Assembly: GCA_018268835.1 (NCBI GenBank)
Contig: JAFDVU010000054.1
Coordinates: forward strand, 1 to 39,188
Direction of reading: 5' to 3'
Source: Acidobacteriota bacterium
GTDB taxonomy: Bacteria > Acidobacteriota > Terriglobia > Bryobacterales > Bryobacteraceae
Length of the DNA stretch: 39,188 bases
The position numbers and the translations under genes are program-made. This document shows positions 1-9,891 of the stretch, piece after piece (the first letter of the stretch is position 1; the number at the start of each line of letters is the position of its first letter). The notes under the pieces are model-generated. The model was given only the letters and a program-made list of their open reading frames with translations. It did no database searches and was not told the origin of the DNA.

Positions 1-1299
1 GGCATTGAGTTCAAGTGGGGCGACGAGTTCATCGGGGTCAACCTGAACCAGCGCCCGAGCCAGCGATTCGAAGGCGAGGTAGTGTTCGTCGGGCACGGAA
101 TCACGGCGCCCGAGTATCGATGGGACGATTTCAAAGGCGTGGACGTGACCAACAAGATCCTGCTGCTGTTTACCAGCGAACCCTCGTCCACCGATCCCAA
201 ATTTTTCGACGGCCGCGCGCTGACCTATTACGGGCGCTGGACGTACAAATACGAAGAAGCACTGCGCCGCGGCGCGCGGGCCTGCATCATCATTCATACA
301 AACGAGGCTGCCAGCTACGGCTGGGACGTGGTGCGCAACTCGTGGGGCCGCGAGAACCCCTACGTAAAGCTCGCGCCCGACGGCAAGGCCCTGGCGTTCG
401 CGGGGTGGATATCGCGCGGCGCCGGCGAGAAACTGCTGGCGCTTTCCAACCACACGGTGGAGGAACTCCTGCAGGCCAGCGAGAAGTCGGATTTCAAACC
501 GATCGATCTCGGTATCCAGATCCGCGGGCGGATGGTGTCGAAGGTGCGCGAACTGGAGACGCGCAACGTGGCCGCCGTAATTCCCGGGAGCGATCCGAAG
601 CTCAAGGACGAGTACGTGATCTTCAGCGCCCACTGGGACCACCTCGGTGTGGGAACGCCCGTGAACGGCGATTCCATTTACAACGGCGCGATCGACAACG
701 CCACCGGTTGCGCCGTGCTGCTGGAACTGGCGCGGACGTGGGCGGCGCTGCCGCGGAAGCCGAAGCGCAGCGCACTGTTCCTTTCCGTCACCGCGGAAGA
801 AGGCGGGCTCAAAGGCAGCGAGTATTACGCGGCGCACCCCCTGGTGCCGCCGGCCAGGACCGCGATCGATCTCAACTACGACGCGTTATATCCATGGGGG
901 CGCGCGAAGGACGTGGTCCTCACCGGCGCCGAGCGGACCACCGTCTACCCGATGGCGCAACAGATCGCCAGGCGGCTGAACCTGGCGATTGCGCCCGACG
1001 ATGCGCCCGAAGCCGGCCACTACTTCCGCAGCGACCACTTCTCGCTGGCACACGCCGGAATCCCGGCATTCAGCATCGGCCACGCCACCGAGTTCGCCGG
1101 CAAACCGGCAGGATGGGGCACGCAGGCTTACCAGGAGTACAACCGCAAGCACTACCATCAGCCCTCGGACGAATTCCAGGAGGACTGGGACTTCACAGCC
1201 CTGCAGCAGGCCGCGGAGTTCGGGTTCCTGCTGGGGAGCGACATCGCCAATCAGGACAAGCTGCCCGATTGGCGTCCGGGCGAGCAGTTCCACCGGTAA
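1..1299 (+). CDS. M28 family zinc peptidase with PA domain, 5' end outside window
   Basis: The frame is open from the first base, so the gene begins upstream and only the C-terminal 432 residues are here. Family knowledge: M28 enzymes are co-catalytic two-zinc amino- or carboxypeptidases, usually exported. Seen: all expected metal and catalytic residues in order, namely His at 631 and Asp at 637 (SAHWDHLG), Asp at 694 (GAIDNATG), Glu-Glu at 796-801 (TAEEGGLKGS), Asp at 880 and His at 1081 (SIGHATEF). The part before about 500 resembles the protease-associated (PA) insert, with ALRRGARACIIIHT. The C-terminal HQPSDEF is also typical. Substrate is unknown. The GTG at 82 is not the start, because homology continues in front of it. 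Confidence 0.9.
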   Translation, partial: GIEFKWGDEFIGVNLNQRPSQRFEGEVVFVGHGITAPEYRWDDFKGVDVTNKILLLFTSEPSSTDPKFFDGRALTYYGRWTYKYEEALRRGARACIIIHTNEAASYGWDVVRNSWGRENPYVKLAPDGKALAFAGWISRGAGEKLLALSNHTVEELLQASEKSDFKPIDLGIQIRGRMVSKVRELETRNVAAVIPGSDPKLKDEYVIFSAHWDHLGVGTPVNGDSIYNGAIDNATGCAVLLELARTWAALPRKPKRSALFLSVTAEEGGLKGSEYYAAHPLVPPARTAIDLNYDALYPWGRAKDVVLTGAERTTVYPMAQQIARRLNLAIAPDDAPEAGHYFRSDHFSLAHAGIPAFSIGHATEFAGKPAGWGTQAYQEYNRKHYHQPSDEFQEDWDFTALQQAAEFGFLLGSDIANQDKLPDWRPGEQFHR

Positions 1300-1378
1300 G
1301 CGCGCGCGCCACCTTGGGATCGCGTCGGGCGCGGCGCGATTTGACGGCGATTCCACCGTTGCGCTACGCTTCCCTGCA

Positions 1379-2848
1379 ATGCCTGAAGCCGCAACCAGCA
1401 CGCGCCAGGAGCAAGGTTTCGTCCGCGGACTCGGCCTGTTCGATTCCACCATGGTGGTGATCGGAGTCATGATCGGCTCCGGCATCTTCATCGTCAGCGC
1501 GGACATGTCGCGCCTCATCAACAGCCCCGGGTGGATGCTCATGGCGTGGGTGCTTACCGGCGTCCTGACCCTGATCGCCGCGCTCTCCTACGGCGAACTG
1601 GCCGCCATGCTGCCGCAGGCCGGCGGCATGTACGTGTATCTGCGCGAAGCCTTCTCGCCCTTGTGGGGTTTCCTCTACGGCTGGACCATGTTCATGGTCA
1701 TCCAGACCGGTACCATCGCGGCGGTCGCCGTGGCCTTCGCGCGATTCCTCTCCATCCTCTTCCCCCCGGTCTCCGAATCGCACTACCTGATCCCGCCCAT
1801 CCATCTCTCCGAGGGCTACGCCGTCTCGCTCTCTACCGCGCAACTGGTGGCCATCGCGGTGATCGCGCTGTTGACCTGGACCAACACGCGCGGCCTGGAG
1901 TACGGCAAGATCGTGCAGAACCTGTTCGGCAGCGCGAAAACCGTGGCCCTCGCCGGATTGATCCTCGCCGGACTCTTCCTCGGCTGGAACCGGCAGGCGG
2001 TGCACACCAACTTCACCGATATGTTCCGGCTGGGCTCCTACGATCCGTCGCTCGGGGTGGCGGCGGCCAGCGGCTTCGGCCTGCTTGTGGCGCTATGCGT
2101 GGCGCAATCGGGATCGCTGTTCTCGGCCGATTCTTGGCACGACATCACGGTGGTCGCAGGCGAGGTCCGCAACCCCACACGCAACATTCCGCTGGCGCTC
2201 ACGCTTGGCTGCGGCGCCGTGATCCTGCTCTACCTGCTGGCCAACGTAGCTTATCTGGTGGTGCTGCCGCTGCCGGCGATTCAAAACGCGCCCAGCGACC
2301 GTGTGGCCACCGCCATGCTCGAAGCCATTTTCCCCGGTTACGGCCCGACCATCATGGCGATCGCGATCATGATCTCCACCTTCGGCTGCGTCAACAGCCT
2401 GGTGCTGGCCGGCGCCCGCGCCTATTACGCGATGGCGCGGGACAAGCTGTTCTTCGCGCGCGCCGGCGAACTCAACGCCGCTCACGTGCCCGGATGGGGA
2501 CTGGTGGCGCAGGGCATCTGGGCCTCCGTGCTGGTTCTGCCCCGCACCTTCAATCCGGCGACCCGGCAATACGGCAACCTCTACAGCAATCTGCTCGATT
2601 GGGTCATCAGCGCCGCGCTGCTGTTTTACATCCTCACCATCGCGGCGGTGTTCCGTCTGCGAAGCAAGCGTCCCGACCTGCCGCGTCCCTACAAGGTCAT
2701 CGGCTATCCTGTGCTGCCCGCGCTATATATCCTCCTGGCAAGCGTGGTGCTGTGCATGCTGTTCGCCTACCGCACCTCCACCACCTGGCCCGGCCTCATC
2801 ATCGTGTTGATCGGAGCCGTGGTGTACCTCGCGGTACATCGCAAGTAG
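1379..2848 (+). CDS. APC-superfamily amino acid permease
   Basis: This 489-residue inner-membrane protein should have about 12 transmembrane helices. Near the N-terminus it carries the APC signature GVMIGSGIFIVSAD, the helix 1 break that contacts substrate in this family. The middle contains a hydrophilic stretch with HDITVVAGEVRNPTRNIP, also conserved in APC permeases such as the LAT/YfnA type, and a C-terminal RLRSKRPDLPRPYK loop. It most likely exchanges or imports an amino acid by proton symport; the substrate cannot be read. The ATG at 1379 is chosen because similarity begins there; the frame is open further upstream but reads as non-coding. No strong Shine-Dalgarno is visible. It lies 79 bp after the M28 gene, so amino acids released by the peptidase could be its substrate (inference). 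Confidence 0.9.
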   Translation: MPEAATSTRQEQGFVRGLGLFDSTMVVIGVMIGSGIFIVSADMSRLINSPGWMLMAWVLTGVLTLIAALSYGELAAMLPQAGGMYVYLREAFSPLWGFLYGWTMFMVIQTGTIAAVAVAFARFLSILFPPVSESHYLIPPIHLSEGYAVSLSTAQLVAIAVIALLTWTNTRGLEYGKIVQNLFGSAKTVALAGLILAGLFLGWNRQAVHTNFTDMFRLGSYDPSLGVAAASGFGLLVALCVAQSGSLFSADSWHDITVVAGEVRNPTRNIPLALTLGCGAVILLYLLANVAYLVVLPLPAIQNAPSDRVATAMLEAIFPGYGPTIMAIAIMISTFGCVNSLVLAGARAYYAMARDKLFFARAGELNAAHVPGWGLVAQGIWASVLVLPRTFNPATRQYGNLYSNLLDWVISAALLFYILTIAAVFRLRSKRPDLPRPYKVIGYPVLPALYILLASVVLCMLFAYRTSTTWPGLIIVLIGAVVYLAVHRK

Positions 2849-2867
2849 CCGCTTTAGCTGGTGGCGT

Positions 2868-3833
2868 TTAGAACCCTTCCCACACGTACGCCGGGAACTG
2901 CCGCACGATGCGGAAGCCGACCCGCTCGTACAACTTCACCGCGTCTTCGTTCGCCGCGGTCACGGTCAGGCTCGCGCCGCGGCAGCCCATCTCGCGCAGG
3001 GCCGCCAGCGACTGCCGCAACAATTCGTGGCCGATCCCCGTTCCGCGCACCGCGGGCGAGACGCAGATCTGCGTGATGTGGCCCGTGTCCGGCGCCACAA
3101 TGCTGGCCAGCGAGGCCCCGACCATGCGGCCCGTGGCCGCGTCGAACGCCACGCAGGATGCCGGGCGGAAAAACATGCCGCATCCGGGATACTGGACGAT
3201 GTTGTGCAGGAAGCGGCGCGCACCGGCGGGACTGCGGTACTGGTCGTTGATGCGGCTGTCGATGTGCCCGGCATAGGCTGAAGCGATCAGCGCGGCCGCG
3301 TCGTCGGTGTAATGGTCGTGCCATTTCTCCACGTAGATCGGACGGCGCACGTGCCCCCGGCCAAGCGCGGCGCGCGTGAGATCGATCCGCATGAAGTTGC
3401 GCGCGAACAGCGCGGCGCACTCCTCCCGCGGCGCCTTCCGGCCCCGCTCCCACGGGATCATCATGAGTTGCGACTCGATGCGGGTCACCATCGGAGTCAT
3501 CATAATGGGTTCGAGCGCGGCTTCGATCAGCATATCCTCCAGCGCCGGCGTGCGCACCGCGCGCCGCACGTAGAGATCCCCGATGAGGCCCTTCTCCTCC
3601 TCCAGAACCCAGTACATGTAACCCGCCACCTCGTCGTCGTCGATGAGGGCGCTTCCGTTGAGCGCGCGCATATCGACGAAGCGCCGCACCAGGTCCGCGG
3701 ACTTTTCGAAATCCCAGGCGAGTTCACCGATCCATGCCGCGCACTCCTCCTCGAGCAGGGCGTCGAGATCGCGCGCGCCGAGACGCCGCAGGTCCACGAC
3801 CTCCGGCGGACGGGGCTGAAGGCGGGCCGCCAT
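2868..3833 (-). CDS. GNAT-family N-acetyltransferase, two-lobed
   Basis: The 321-residue product has a C-terminal GNAT domain (about residues 160-320). The acetyl-CoA pyrophosphate loop is visible as RGTGIG at 263-268 after the beta-4 strand ITQICVSP, followed by NEDAVKLYERVGF at 295-307, the usual Asn and Tyr positions. Residues 1-160 look like a second, degenerate GNAT-like lobe without that loop. The acceptor substrate is unknown. The start at 3833 gives the N-terminus MAARLQP and leaves 8 bp after the M49 gene, so the two are probably cotranscribed; the longer open frame reaching 4391 runs antisense through the M49 gene and is not coding. It converges on the APC permease with 19 bp between stops. 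Confidence 0.85.
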   Translation of the reverse strand: MAARLQPRPPEVVDLRRLGARDLDALLEEECAAWIGELAWDFEKSADLVRRFVDMRALNGSALIDDDEVAGYMYWVLEEEKGLIGDLYVRRAVRTPALEDMLIEAALEPIMMTPMVTRIESQLMMIPWERGRKAPREECAALFARNFMRIDLTRAALGRGHVRRPIYVEKWHDHYTDDAAALIASAYAGHIDSRINDQYRSPAGARRFLHNIVQYPGCGMFFRPASCVAFDAATGRMVGASLASIVAPDTGHITQICVSPAVRGTGIGHELLRQSLAALREMGCRGASLTVTAANEDAVKLYERVGFRIVRQFPAYVWEGF

Positions 3834-3841
3834 AAGGTTCC

Positions 3842-5794
3842 TTATTCTACTCCGTACATGGCAGCATAGCCGAGTTGCTGCTTCACGTAGTCGCGCGGGT
3901 AGGAAACCGCGACCGCGGTCACGCGCCCCGCGGCATCGAACTTCGCCGTGAGGTCCGCGTTGATCCCCGCCCAGTAGCTGGGGATGTCCAGTTTCGCGTA
4001 GCGCGCCACCACCTGGTCGCGCAGTTTCGGATCGAAGCGGACGCCGTAGCGGTCCACCAGCGCCTTGATGCCGGCGTAATCGCCCTCCGCCTTGATGCGC
4101 ATCAACTCGCTGAGCAGCATGCCGGCGCCCTCCTTGAACTTCGCTGGATCCTCGAGTGCGAGGTAGGTCTTGCCGTTGCGCTCCACCTTCCGGATGGCAT
4201 GGGTGCGGTCCATGATGTAGTTGACGATCAACTGCCGGTTGCGCTGGTGGTCCTCTTCCAGCGTGTCGCCGTGGGGATTGCGGAACAACTGCGTGATCAC
4301 CGTGCGGACCGCGTTGTAGTACATGGCCCTGGCCACGTCGGGGCTGGAGACCAGCCCGAGTTGCCGCAGCCTGGGGTCGGACACGTTCCACAGCGCCATG
4401 AGGTCCGCGCGCGCCTCTTCGAGCGTGGAGAAGTACTCCTTCAAGTACGGCTCGGCACCGCCGGAAAGGCGCGGGCTGAGCTTGCCGGAGCCGTGCCCGA
4501 TGATCTCATGCAACGCGGTCATCAGGTCGCTGGCTTCCTCCCCGTACTTTTTCACGATGGCGATTTCCTCGGGCGAGGCGGCGAACTCCTCGAGCGGTCC
4601 GTCGCCGTTGGCCTGGCGCAGCACGCGCGAACTGCCGGTGAGCAGGAAGCTCTTGCTGCCGTACTTCTCGCGGATCTGGTTTTCGTTGGGCAGATTGTCG
4701 CCGACCGTGGTCACGTGGAAGTCGCCCGTCTCGACGATGGTTTCGCAGGCCTTGGCCAGCGGCGGCTGCACGCCCTGCTTCTTATATTGCGCGGCCCACG
4801 GCGCGTGGTCCTCGAAATACTGGGCGTTGGCCGCCAGTTTGAGCATGAGCGCGTTCATCTTTTCATCGGTCACGCTGACGAAAGCCTGGGAGGTACCCTT
4901 GGCGGCGCGCGCGTCGCGGTAGACCTCGATGAAACCGTTGATGAAATCCACCCGCGGATTGGTTTTCACCCAGGCGGCGTCGAAGGCCAGCCAGTCGTTG
5001 AACTCGCCGGTCTGGTAGTAGCGGATAAGAGCGGCAATGGCGGCGGCCTGCCCGGGTTCGGCGGCCGCGCGCGCTCTTTCCAGGTATTCGTTGGCCTTCC
5101 TGAGATAGGCCGCGTAGCGCCCGGCGGGCACCTTGCCGTCCGGCGTGCCCGCTCGCCAGACCTGTTCCACTAGTTTGCCGGACGGCTCCTTCACCAGGCG
5201 CGAGTTCAGCGGATATCGTTCGGTGAAGCCTTTGAGATCGGCGAGGCTCACGCCGGAATAGAAGTTGTTGGCGCTGGACTCGAGAATGTCGCGCCCGCCC
5301 CGCGGGCTCTTGGCGGTGATGGTGGGCTCGAAGCCCGCGTCAAACAGCGACTGCCGCAGCGCTTCCACTTCGGCGCGCTGCGCGGGTTGCACCGCGGCCT
5401 TGAGTTCTTCGTAGGTGAAGCCGGGTAGGAATTTCTGCGCCGTGGTTTCGTTATGGTTGCCGCGATTGGCCCAGAAGAGCTTGGCGAAATCCGTGACCTT
5501 GCCGAGCACCCGCGGATCCACGCCCCGCGGGTGCCGGAGTACGGATTCGATCAGGCGCTTCTGGCGCAGCCCCCATGGCGAGTTCTGGTCGTAATTGATG
5601 GGATCGATGGCGATTGCCGCCTGCGTCAGCCAATACGCCACCACCTGCTCCCGCGGCGGCAGCGAAGCGAAGCTCTCCACCTGGAGTTGGACAAACCCGG
5701 TGTCTCCGACGCGGTCGGCGAGCGGCGATTCCGCGGCGGCAAACAGCGCGGCGGAGAAAGTCAGAAAGATAGCGGCAGTGCGCAAGACAGTCAC
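3842..5794 (-). CDS. M49-family (dipeptidyl-peptidase III-like) zinc peptidase, exported
   Basis: The 650-residue protein has the M49 hallmark HEIIGH at 429-434 (HExxGH, where the extra residue separates M49 from ordinary HExxH enzymes) and the second zinc motif EEARAD at 459-464 (family EExRAE/D). Members remove dipeptides from peptide N-termini. The N-terminus MTVLRTAAIFLTFSAALFAA is a typical signal peptide without a lipobox cysteine, so a periplasmic location is likely. Length is near the 550-750 residues usual for the family. It is third in a minus-strand run, 48 bp after the response regulator gene and 8 bp before the acetyltransferase gene. Confidence 0.92.
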   Translation of the reverse strand: MTVLRTAAIFLTFSAALFAAAESPLADRVGDTGFVQLQVESFASLPPREQVVAYWLTQAAIAIDPINYDQNSPWGLRQKRLIESVLRHPRGVDPRVLGKVTDFAKLFWANRGNHNETTAQKFLPGFTYEELKAAVQPAQRAEVEALRQSLFDAGFEPTITAKSPRGGRDILESSANNFYSGVSLADLKGFTERYPLNSRLVKEPSGKLVEQVWRAGTPDGKVPAGRYAAYLRKANEYLERARAAAEPGQAAAIAALIRYYQTGEFNDWLAFDAAWVKTNPRVDFINGFIEVYRDARAAKGTSQAFVSVTDEKMNALMLKLAANAQYFEDHAPWAAQYKKQGVQPPLAKACETIVETGDFHVTTVGDNLPNENQIREKYGSKSFLLTGSSRVLRQANGDGPLEEFAASPEEIAIVKKYGEEASDLMTALHEIIGHGSGKLSPRLSGGAEPYLKEYFSTLEEARADLMALWNVSDPRLRQLGLVSSPDVARAMYYNAVRTVITQLFRNPHGDTLEEDHQRNRQLIVNYIMDRTHAIRKVERNGKTYLALEDPAKFKEGAGMLLSELMRIKAEGDYAGIKALVDRYGVRFDPKLRDQVVARYAKLDIPSYWAGINADLTAKFDAAGRVTAVAVSYPRDYVKQQLGYAAMYGVE

Positions 5795-5842
5795 CTGACA
5801 TACATCTTCGCACTGCGCGCGCCCTCTGAAATGGGCGGGACG

Positions 5843-6541
5843 CTAGACCGCGGCCATGCTGCGCCGCGGCTCGAAAGTGTAGCCGAAGCCGCGCACGGAG
5901 TGGATCAGCACGGGATTGGCCGGATCGTGTTCCACCTTCTGGCGCAGGCGGAGAACGTACACGTCCACGGCGCGGTCCGTAATGGCCCGGTCCTGGCCCC
6001 ATACGGCGTTGAGCAGTTGTTCGCGGCTGAACACCACGCCCGGACGGTTCATCAGGAATTCGAGCAGGCGGAATTCGGTGGCGGTGAGAGCCAGCGGTTG
6101 GCCATTGACGCGTGCCTGGCAACTGGTGCGATCCAGTTCCACGCCGCCGGATTCGAGCACCCGCGGGGGTGTGGTCTGGTTGCGGAACTGAAGCTTGATG
6201 CGCGCGATCAGTTCGCGCACGAAGAACGGCTTGACGACGTAATCGTTGGCGCCGAGTTCGAGTCCCACGATACGGTCGGTCTCGCTGGCGCGCGCGGTCA
6301 GGAAGATGATCGGGATCGCGGCGAGATCGGGGTCTTTGCGGATGGCCTTGCAGATATCCAGCCCGTCGGAATCGGGCAGCATGATGTCCAGCAGAACCAG
6401 GTCCGGTTTGAATTGCCGGCAGAGTTCCAGAGCGCCCTTTCCGGTCTGTTGACCGGTGAGGGAAAATCCTTCCTTTTCCAGATTGTATTTGAGCAATGCG
6501 AAAAGGTCGGAATCGTCTTCAATCAGTAAGATCTTCTTCAT
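5843..6541 (-). CDS. OmpR/PhoB-type response regulator, orphan
   Basis: The 232-residue protein has a receiver domain (1-115) with acidic pocket D9/D10, phosphoacceptor D52 (LLDIMLPD), T82 and K104, then a winged-helix DNA-binding domain (about 130-227) with LTATEFRLLEFLMNRPG and RAVDVYVLRLRQKVE, both typical of PhoB relatives. The start is set at the ATG encoding MKKILLIEDD; the extra ten codons available upstream are not conserved-looking. No sensor kinase gene lies next to it, so its partner is unknown. It sits between a secreted esterase gene (79 bp upstream) and the M49 peptidase gene, which it could regulate (inference only). Confidence 0.92.
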   Translation of the reverse strand: MKKILLIEDDSDLFALLKYNLEKEGFSLTGQQTGKGALELCRQFKPDLVLLDIMLPDSDGLDICKAIRKDPDLAAIPIIFLTARASETDRIVGLELGANDYVVKPFFVRELIARIKLQFRNQTTPPRVLESGGVELDRTSCQARVNGQPLALTATEFRLLEFLMNRPGVVFSREQLLNAVWGQDRAITDRAVDVYVLRLRQKVEHDPANPVLIHSVRGFGYTFEPRRSMAAV

Positions 6542-6620
6542 TGCCGTCCATGGCAAGGGTACCAGCGCCACGGTTACAGCAACGTTAAGGGGCGGTGAAG
6601 CGCAAGTGAAACCTGCTGCG

Positions 6621-7508
6621 CTAACGAACCGCGGAATTCAGCAGTCCGCGCACGCGCAGCCAGTCGGCCAGCCGCTGCGGCCAGGTGGAAAGGGCTTCGT
6701 CGGTGGGCGCCAGCCCCACGCCGTGTGGACCACGCTCATAGATGTGCATTTCCGCGGGCACGCCCGCTTTGCGAAGCGCCATGTAGAAGAGGATGCTGTT
6801 CTCCACCGGCACGGTGGCGTCGGTGGTGGTGTGGAACAGGAACGTGGGCGGGGTCTGCGGCGTGACCGCCAGTTCGCTGGACATGTTTTCCACCAGCTTC
6901 GGGTCGGGGTTCGGACCCAGCAGGTTGTTCTTCGATCCCTGGTGCGCGTACTGCCCAAAGGAAATTACCGGGTAGGCGAGAATCAGGAAGTCGGGTCGGC
7001 TGCCCACGCGGTCGATCGGGTCCGCGGCGGAGGCGTTGCCGGAATCGAAGTGGGTGCCGGCGCTGGAAGCCAGGTGTCCGCCGGCGGAGAAGCCCATGAT
7101 GCCGATGCGGTCGGCTCCGACGCGGTATTCGGCGGCACGGGAACGCACGATGCGGATGGCACGCTGAGCGTCGCCGAGTTCGATCGGGTGGTGATACTTG
7201 GGCCCGAGCCGGTATTGCAGGACGAACGCGCTCACCCCGAGCGAGTTCAGCCAGCGCGCGATATCGCTGCCCTCTTTTTCCATGGAGAGATGGGCATAGC
7301 CGCCGCCGGGACACACCACTACCGCGGTTCCCACGCCGCGGCCCGCAGGGACGACGTAGGGGTAGAGCATGGGCTTATCGGCCGGTTCGTCGCCCTGCGC
7401 GCCGGGGGCGCCGTTGGGCCACAGCGGTTCTCCCTTCGGCAGGTTGGACGTCTGGGCGAGGAGCACACCCGCCGTGAGCATCGTGAATGCCGCGCAAAAT
7501 CGCATCAT
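6621..7508 (-). CDS. Secreted alpha/beta-hydrolase (acyl/xylan esterase-like)
   Basis: A 295-residue alpha/beta-hydrolase with a signal peptide (about residues 1-19, MMRFCAAFTMLTAGVLLAQT). The oxyanion region is VVVCPGGGYAHL (64-74), the nucleophile elbow is GFSAGG with Ser141, the acid is probably Asp230 (HTTTDATVPVEN) and the base His262 (ERGPHGVGL). The order and spacing match BD-FAE/acetylxylan-esterase-type enzymes that deacetylate plant polysaccharides, but the exact substrate is not determined. The alternative start is the second Met at 7505. It lies in the minus-strand run, 58 bp after the DUF2007 gene. Confidence 0.88.
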   Translation of the reverse strand: MMRFCAAFTMLTAGVLLAQTSNLPKGEPLWPNGAPGAQGDEPADKPMLYPYVVPAGRGVGTAVVVCPGGGYAHLSMEKEGSDIARWLNSLGVSAFVLQYRLGPKYHHPIELGDAQRAIRIVRSRAAEYRVGADRIGIMGFSAGGHLASSAGTHFDSGNASAADPIDRVGSRPDFLILAYPVISFGQYAHQGSKNNLLGPNPDPKLVENMSSELAVTPQTPPTFLFHTTTDATVPVENSILFYMALRKAGVPAEMHIYERGPHGVGLAPTDEALSTWPQRLADWLRVRGLLNSAVR

Positions 7509-7566
7509 GCAAGATACGGTATCACCCCGGGACGGGAAAGTGAGAGAGAGGATAGTCGCCGGCGGG

Positions 7567-7872
7567 CTACTGCGCCGTTTCGCCGCTGGTTTCGGACGCG
7601 GCTTCGGCTTCGTCAGCCGCGGCGGGACCGGCCGCCTGAGCTTCGGCGAGCAGTGCTTCGGCTTCCACCACCCGTCCGCGCGGCACTTTCACCTCGTAGC
7701 CGAGATTCGGGTACTGCGGAGCGGCGATCAGCAGCGAGGGGATGCCGTTGGCATCCAGAACTCCCCGGATCATGTCGGCTTCCATTTCGGTGTTGACCGA
7801 GCCGCCGGGCAGGGTGACCATGTCCAGCGCGTGGGTATTCAGTACCTCGTCTTGACCTGGATCTTGCGCCAT
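7567..7872 (-). CDS. DUF2007 (putative signal-transducing) small protein
   Basis: A 101-residue cytoplasmic protein. Residues 15-75 have the DUF2007 pattern: a hydrophobic strand (MVTLPGGSVNTEMEADMIRGVL), the DANGIPSLL turn, then VKVPRGRVVEAEALLAEA. The domain is a small ferredoxin-like fold without a proven function. The C-terminal 25 residues are Ala/Glu/Thr-rich and probably disordered. It diverges from the YtxH gene with only 42 bp between starts, so promoters must overlap or face each other in that gap. Confidence 0.75.
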   Translation of the reverse strand: MAQDPGQDEVLNTHALDMVTLPGGSVNTEMEADMIRGVLDANGIPSLLIAAPQYPNLGYEVKVPRGRVVEAEALLAEAQAAGPAAADEAEAASETSGETAQ

Positions 7873-7914
7873 GCCTCAAGCATATCGCAGAATGTGATCG
7901 AGGAGCCCGCTCTC

Positions 7915-8208
7915 ATGTCTGACTACCGCGAGGATAAGCACCAAGCCGAGGATCAGGGCGCAAGCCGCATCGCCTGGTTCCTGACCGGCGCCGCGCTCGG
8001 CGCTACTGTGGCGCTGCTTTATGCGCCGAAGAGCGGCAAGGACACGCGCGATATCATTTCCCGGCGCGCGCAGCAGGGCCGCGACGCCGTGGAGACCGCG
8101 GGCGAGAACATCGCCGATACCAGCCGCGAGATGTTCGAGCGCGGGCGCAAACTGGTGGAAGACGCGGCCGATCTCTTCGAACGCGGCCGCAAACTCGTGC
8201 GCGGCTGA
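7915..8208 (+). CDS. YtxH-domain small membrane-anchored protein
   Basis: The 97-residue product has one N-terminal membrane segment (about 20-38, IAWFLTGAALGATVALLYAP) followed at once by the YtxH signature PKSGKDTRD and then a long charged amphipathic helix. The repeated element FERGRKLVEDAAD/FERGRKLV near the C-terminus suggests apolipoprotein-like helices. YtxH proteins are general-stress membrane proteins of unknown mechanism. The ATG at 7915 is chosen because the reading frame upstream crosses the divergent DUF2007 gene. It is 14 bp upstream of the metallo-hydrolase gene and probably cotranscribed with it. Confidence 0.82.
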   Translation: MSDYREDKHQAEDQGASRIAWFLTGAALGATVALLYAPKSGKDTRDIISRRAQQGRDAVETAGENIADTSREMFERGRKLVEDAADLFERGRKLVRG

Positions 8209-8222
8209 GGGCCGGGGGAGGA

Positions 8223-9071
8223 GTGTCCTCGGTCAGCCTGGGCGATTTTGAGATTACCCTGATCCGCGACGGCGCCTACTGGTGGGACGGCGGCGTGGTG
8301 TTCGGCGTCGTGCCCAAGACGCTGTGGAGCCGGCGTGTCTCCGCGGACGAACTCAACCGTATTCCGCTGGCGTTGAACTGTTACCTGGTCCGCACCGGGG
8401 AGCACACCATCCTGATCGAGACCGGCGGCGGCGACAAGATGGACGCCCGCGCGCGCGAACGGATGAAGATGCCACCCGAACCCTCGCGACTGCCCGACGT
8501 GATCGCGGCGCGGGGCATCGACCCGGAATCGATCGACATCGTCATCAACAGCCATCTGCACTGGGATCACGCGAGCGGCAACACGGTGCTGACGCCGGGC
8601 GGCACGGTTCCGGCGTTCCCGCGAGCGCGGTACTTCGCGCCGCGCGGCGAATGGGAGCACGCCCACGAGCGCCACGTGCGCGACGCCGTAAGCTATATCG
8701 ATGCGAACTACGATCCGCTGGTGGAGAGCGGCCGGATGACGCTGGTGGAAGACGGGCACGAGGTCGTGCCCGGTGTGCGGATGCATGGCGCGCCGGGGCA
8801 CAATCGCGACATGATGGTGGTGACGGCGGAGAGCCGCGGCGAGACGTTCTGCTTCCTCAGCGACCTGGTGCCGAGCGCGGCTCACCTGCAGCCGACCTGG
8901 GTGCCGGCGTTCGACCTGTTTCCTTTGGAGACGATCGCAACGCGGACGGAGTGGCTGGCCCGCGCGGTGGAAGGGAAATGGCTGGTCGGCTTCGCGCACG
9001 ATTGCGACACGGCGTTCACGCGGGTGCGTGCGGACGAGAAAACGAAGTTCGCGGCCGTCGAGACGGTTTGA
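8223..9071 (+). CDS. Metallo-beta-lactamase-fold hydrolase
   Basis: The 282-residue protein has the fold's metal motif HLHWDH at 111-116 (His111, His113, Asp115, His116), His193 (APGHNRDM), Asp214 (LSDLVP) and His259 (FAHDCD), a complete dinuclear site. It resembles the AHL-lactonase/N-acyl hydrolase-like branch of the superfamily; activity cannot be assigned. It starts at GTG 8223 with a strong purine-rich stretch (GGGGGAGGA) directly in front; spacing to the GTG is short, but no other start fits the conserved N-terminus. It is the last gene before tRNA-Asn. Confidence 0.88.
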   Translation: MSSVSLGDFEITLIRDGAYWWDGGVVFGVVPKTLWSRRVSADELNRIPLALNCYLVRTGEHTILIETGGGDKMDARARERMKMPPEPSRLPDVIAARGIDPESIDIVINSHLHWDHASGNTVLTPGGTVPAFPRARYFAPRGEWEHAHERHVRDAVSYIDANYDPLVESGRMTLVEDGHEVVPGVRMHGAPGHNRDMMVVTAESRGETFCFLSDLVPSAAHLQPTWVPAFDLFPLETIATRTEWLARAVEGKWLVGFAHDCDTAFTRVRADEKTKFAAVETV

Positions 9072-9114
9072 CAGCACGGAGGGGCGTCTGTTTAAATGGA
9101 ATCACACACCTTGC

Positions 9115-9530
<416 letters not shown>

Positions 9531-9887
9531 CTACGACTCGACTAGGCCCTCGCGCTCAAGGACACGTCGGATCTCCTCAAATATCGCTTTAATATTGCCT
9601 TTTGGAAAACGAATCTGGCCCAAGCCTTGTACATTGCTGAACTCCTCGCAGCCATCTTCGATTAAGAGGATGGCCTTGAGTCGCCCCTGAAATAGGCCGG
9701 CTTCGTGGACCACGTTCAGGCGAGCATGCAGTGTTCCGTCTGCCTGCTCATCCTCTGCCGTCATGATTATTAGCGCAATTGCTGCAGCGTCCAGCATCTC
9801 CGAAAGTCTTGCAATGTTCGTTACGCCGGCAACCGGCACGCGGTTGAACTCGTCCCAAGGCAAACGCATTCTCTCGCTGATGAAGTC

Positions 9888-9891
9888 TTTC
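9888..9891. repeat. Target-site duplication, left copy (TTTC)
   Basis: TTTC here matches 10210-10213 on the far side of the element. Keeping one copy rejoins the TIR reading frame as TGG AGA GAC TTG AAA GAC TTC (minus strand). Confidence 0.75.

Noticed and set aside
3875..5173. 432-codon plus-strand open frame
   Set aside because: It is antisense to the M49 peptidase gene, which has full catalytic motifs.
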